7,460 nucleotides of DNA from Lachnospiraceae bacterium (GTDB lineage: Bacteria; Bacillota_A; Clostridia; Lachnospirales; Lachnospiraceae), in contig DMAZ01000230.1 in NCBI GenBank assembly GCA_003446335.1, positions 1-7,460 of the forward strand, written 5' to 3'. A model generated the notes under the pieces. That model saw only the letters and a program-made list of their open reading frames with translations, searched no databases and had not been told where the DNA came from. The position numbers and the translations under genes were made by a program. Positions within the stretch are counted from its first letter, which is position 1. Every line of letters begins with the position of its first letter. Shown here piece by piece: positions 7,227-7,460 of the stretch.

Positions 7227-7281
7227 CTGCCAAACCATGAATGCTCATACAATCCACGCGTCTAACATGGTTTAGCAGTTA
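7224..7281 (+). repeat. Long imperfect inverted repeat between kinase and cbiA
   Basis: TAACTGCCAAACCATG at 7224-7239 is the reverse complement of CATGGTTTAGCAGTTA at 7266-7281 except at one position (C7231 against A7274), giving 15 of 16 pairs around a 26-base loop. The left arm starts with the kinase TAA stop codon. The right arm ends 14 bases before the cbiA ribosome binding site. No T tract follows, so it is not a canonical rho-independent terminator. It could be an RNA hairpin affecting read-through, mRNA stability or cbiA translation, a protein-binding operator, or ends left by a small inserted element. The sequence alone does not decide between these. Confidence 0.8.
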
Positions 7282-7295
7282 CCCGGGGATCCATC

Positions 7296-7300
7296 GGAGG
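7296..7300 (+). promoter_or_regulatory. Ribosome binding site of cbiA
   Basis: GGAGG (7296-7300, continuing as GGAGGTG) lies six bases before GTG 7307. The nearby ATG at 7305 is followed at once by TGA and cannot be the start, so the site and frame together fix a GTG start. Confidence 0.85.
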
Positions 7301-7306
7301 TGAAAT

Positions 7307-7460
7307 GTGAAAAGACTGATGATATCCGCAATGAGCAGCGGAAGCGGAAAGACAGTCATAACGGGGGGTCTGCTCACCCTGCTGAAAAAGCGGGGGTATC
7401 AGGTCCGCAGCGTCAAGTGCGGACCCGATTATATCGATCCCATGTTCCACAGCCGTATCC
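7307..7460 (+). CDS. cbiA: Cobyrinate a,c-diamide synthase CbiA, N-terminal fragment
   Basis: Fifty-one codons are visible before the window ends. CbiA is a glutamine- and ATP-dependent amidotransferase that amidates the a and c acetate side chains of cobyrinic acid in the cytoplasm, after the ring-forming steps run by the genes upstream. The fragment shows the ATP-binding P-loop SSGSGKT (10-16), a helix with LLTLLKKRGYQV, and the diagnostic KCGPDYIDPMFH (37-48) shared by CbiA and CobB. The glutaminase domain lies outside the window. The start is a GTG with a strong ribosome binding site. CobB, the hydrogenobyrinate enzyme of the aerobic pathway, is the alternative name; the neighbouring CbiG favours CbiA. 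An 80-base gap with a long inverted repeat separates it from the kinase, so it may be expressed differently from the upstream cbi genes. Confidence 0.93.
   Translation, partial: MKRLMISAMSSGSGKTVITGGLLTLLKKRGYQVRSVKCGPDYIDPMFHSRI

Noticed and set aside
7220..7290. Integron attC-like recombination site
   Set aside because: The outer ends do not fit the attC core consensus (RYYYAAC / GTTRRRY), and no integrase or cassette structure is present.
7224..7295. Rho-independent terminator after the kinase
   Set aside because: The inverted repeat is strong, but the following bases (ACCCGGGGATCC) contain no T tract and the 26-base loop is long.
7227..7306. Cobalamin riboswitch upstream of cbiA
   Set aside because: The gap is only 80 bases, too short for the roughly 200-base riboswitch, and no B12-box-like sequence was seen.

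Overview
The window looks like chromosomal DNA of an anaerobic Gram-positive bacterium, probably Clostridia and perhaps Lachnospiraceae-like. This is inferred from four things: an anaerobic-type (Cbi) cobalamin gene set, purine-rich Shine-Dalgarno sites, tightly packed co-directional genes, and a cytoplasmic hybrid histidine kinase with repeated PAS-like input modules. No 16S gene or other phylogenetic marker is present, so the taxon is not proven. All genes are on the + strand and the window is almost entirely coding. The only gaps above 20 bases are 4633-4697 and 7227-7306.

Layout: the 3' part of a polysaccharide deacetylase (1-548) is followed after 19 bases by cbiG (568-1728), cbiH (1739-2467), cbiJ/cobK (2486-3316) and a fused cbiET/cobL (3313-4632, ATGA overlap with cbiJ). 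After a 65-base gap with a possible small hairpin comes an 842-residue hybrid sensor histidine kinase (4698-7226). An 80-base gap holding a strong imperfect inverted repeat (7224-7281) leads to the first 51 codons of cbiA (from GTG 7307), which runs off the window.

Function: CbiH, CbiG, CbiJ and CbiET act at successive stages of the corrin-ring pathway with cobalt already inserted. They carry out ring contraction with C-17 methylation, lactone opening with two-carbon loss, ring reduction, and C-5/C-15 methylation with decarboxylation. CbiA then amidates the a and c side chains of cobyrinate. Partner steps (CbiK/X, CbiL, CbiF, CbiD, CbiC) are not in the window and are presumably encoded nearby.

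No convincing undescribed system is visible. The parts most worth a second look are the histidine kinase embedded between cbiET and cbiA, the long inverted repeat between it and cbiA whose left arm includes the kinase stop codon, and the deacetylase placed directly upstream of cbiG with no room for a cobalamin riboswitch between them.
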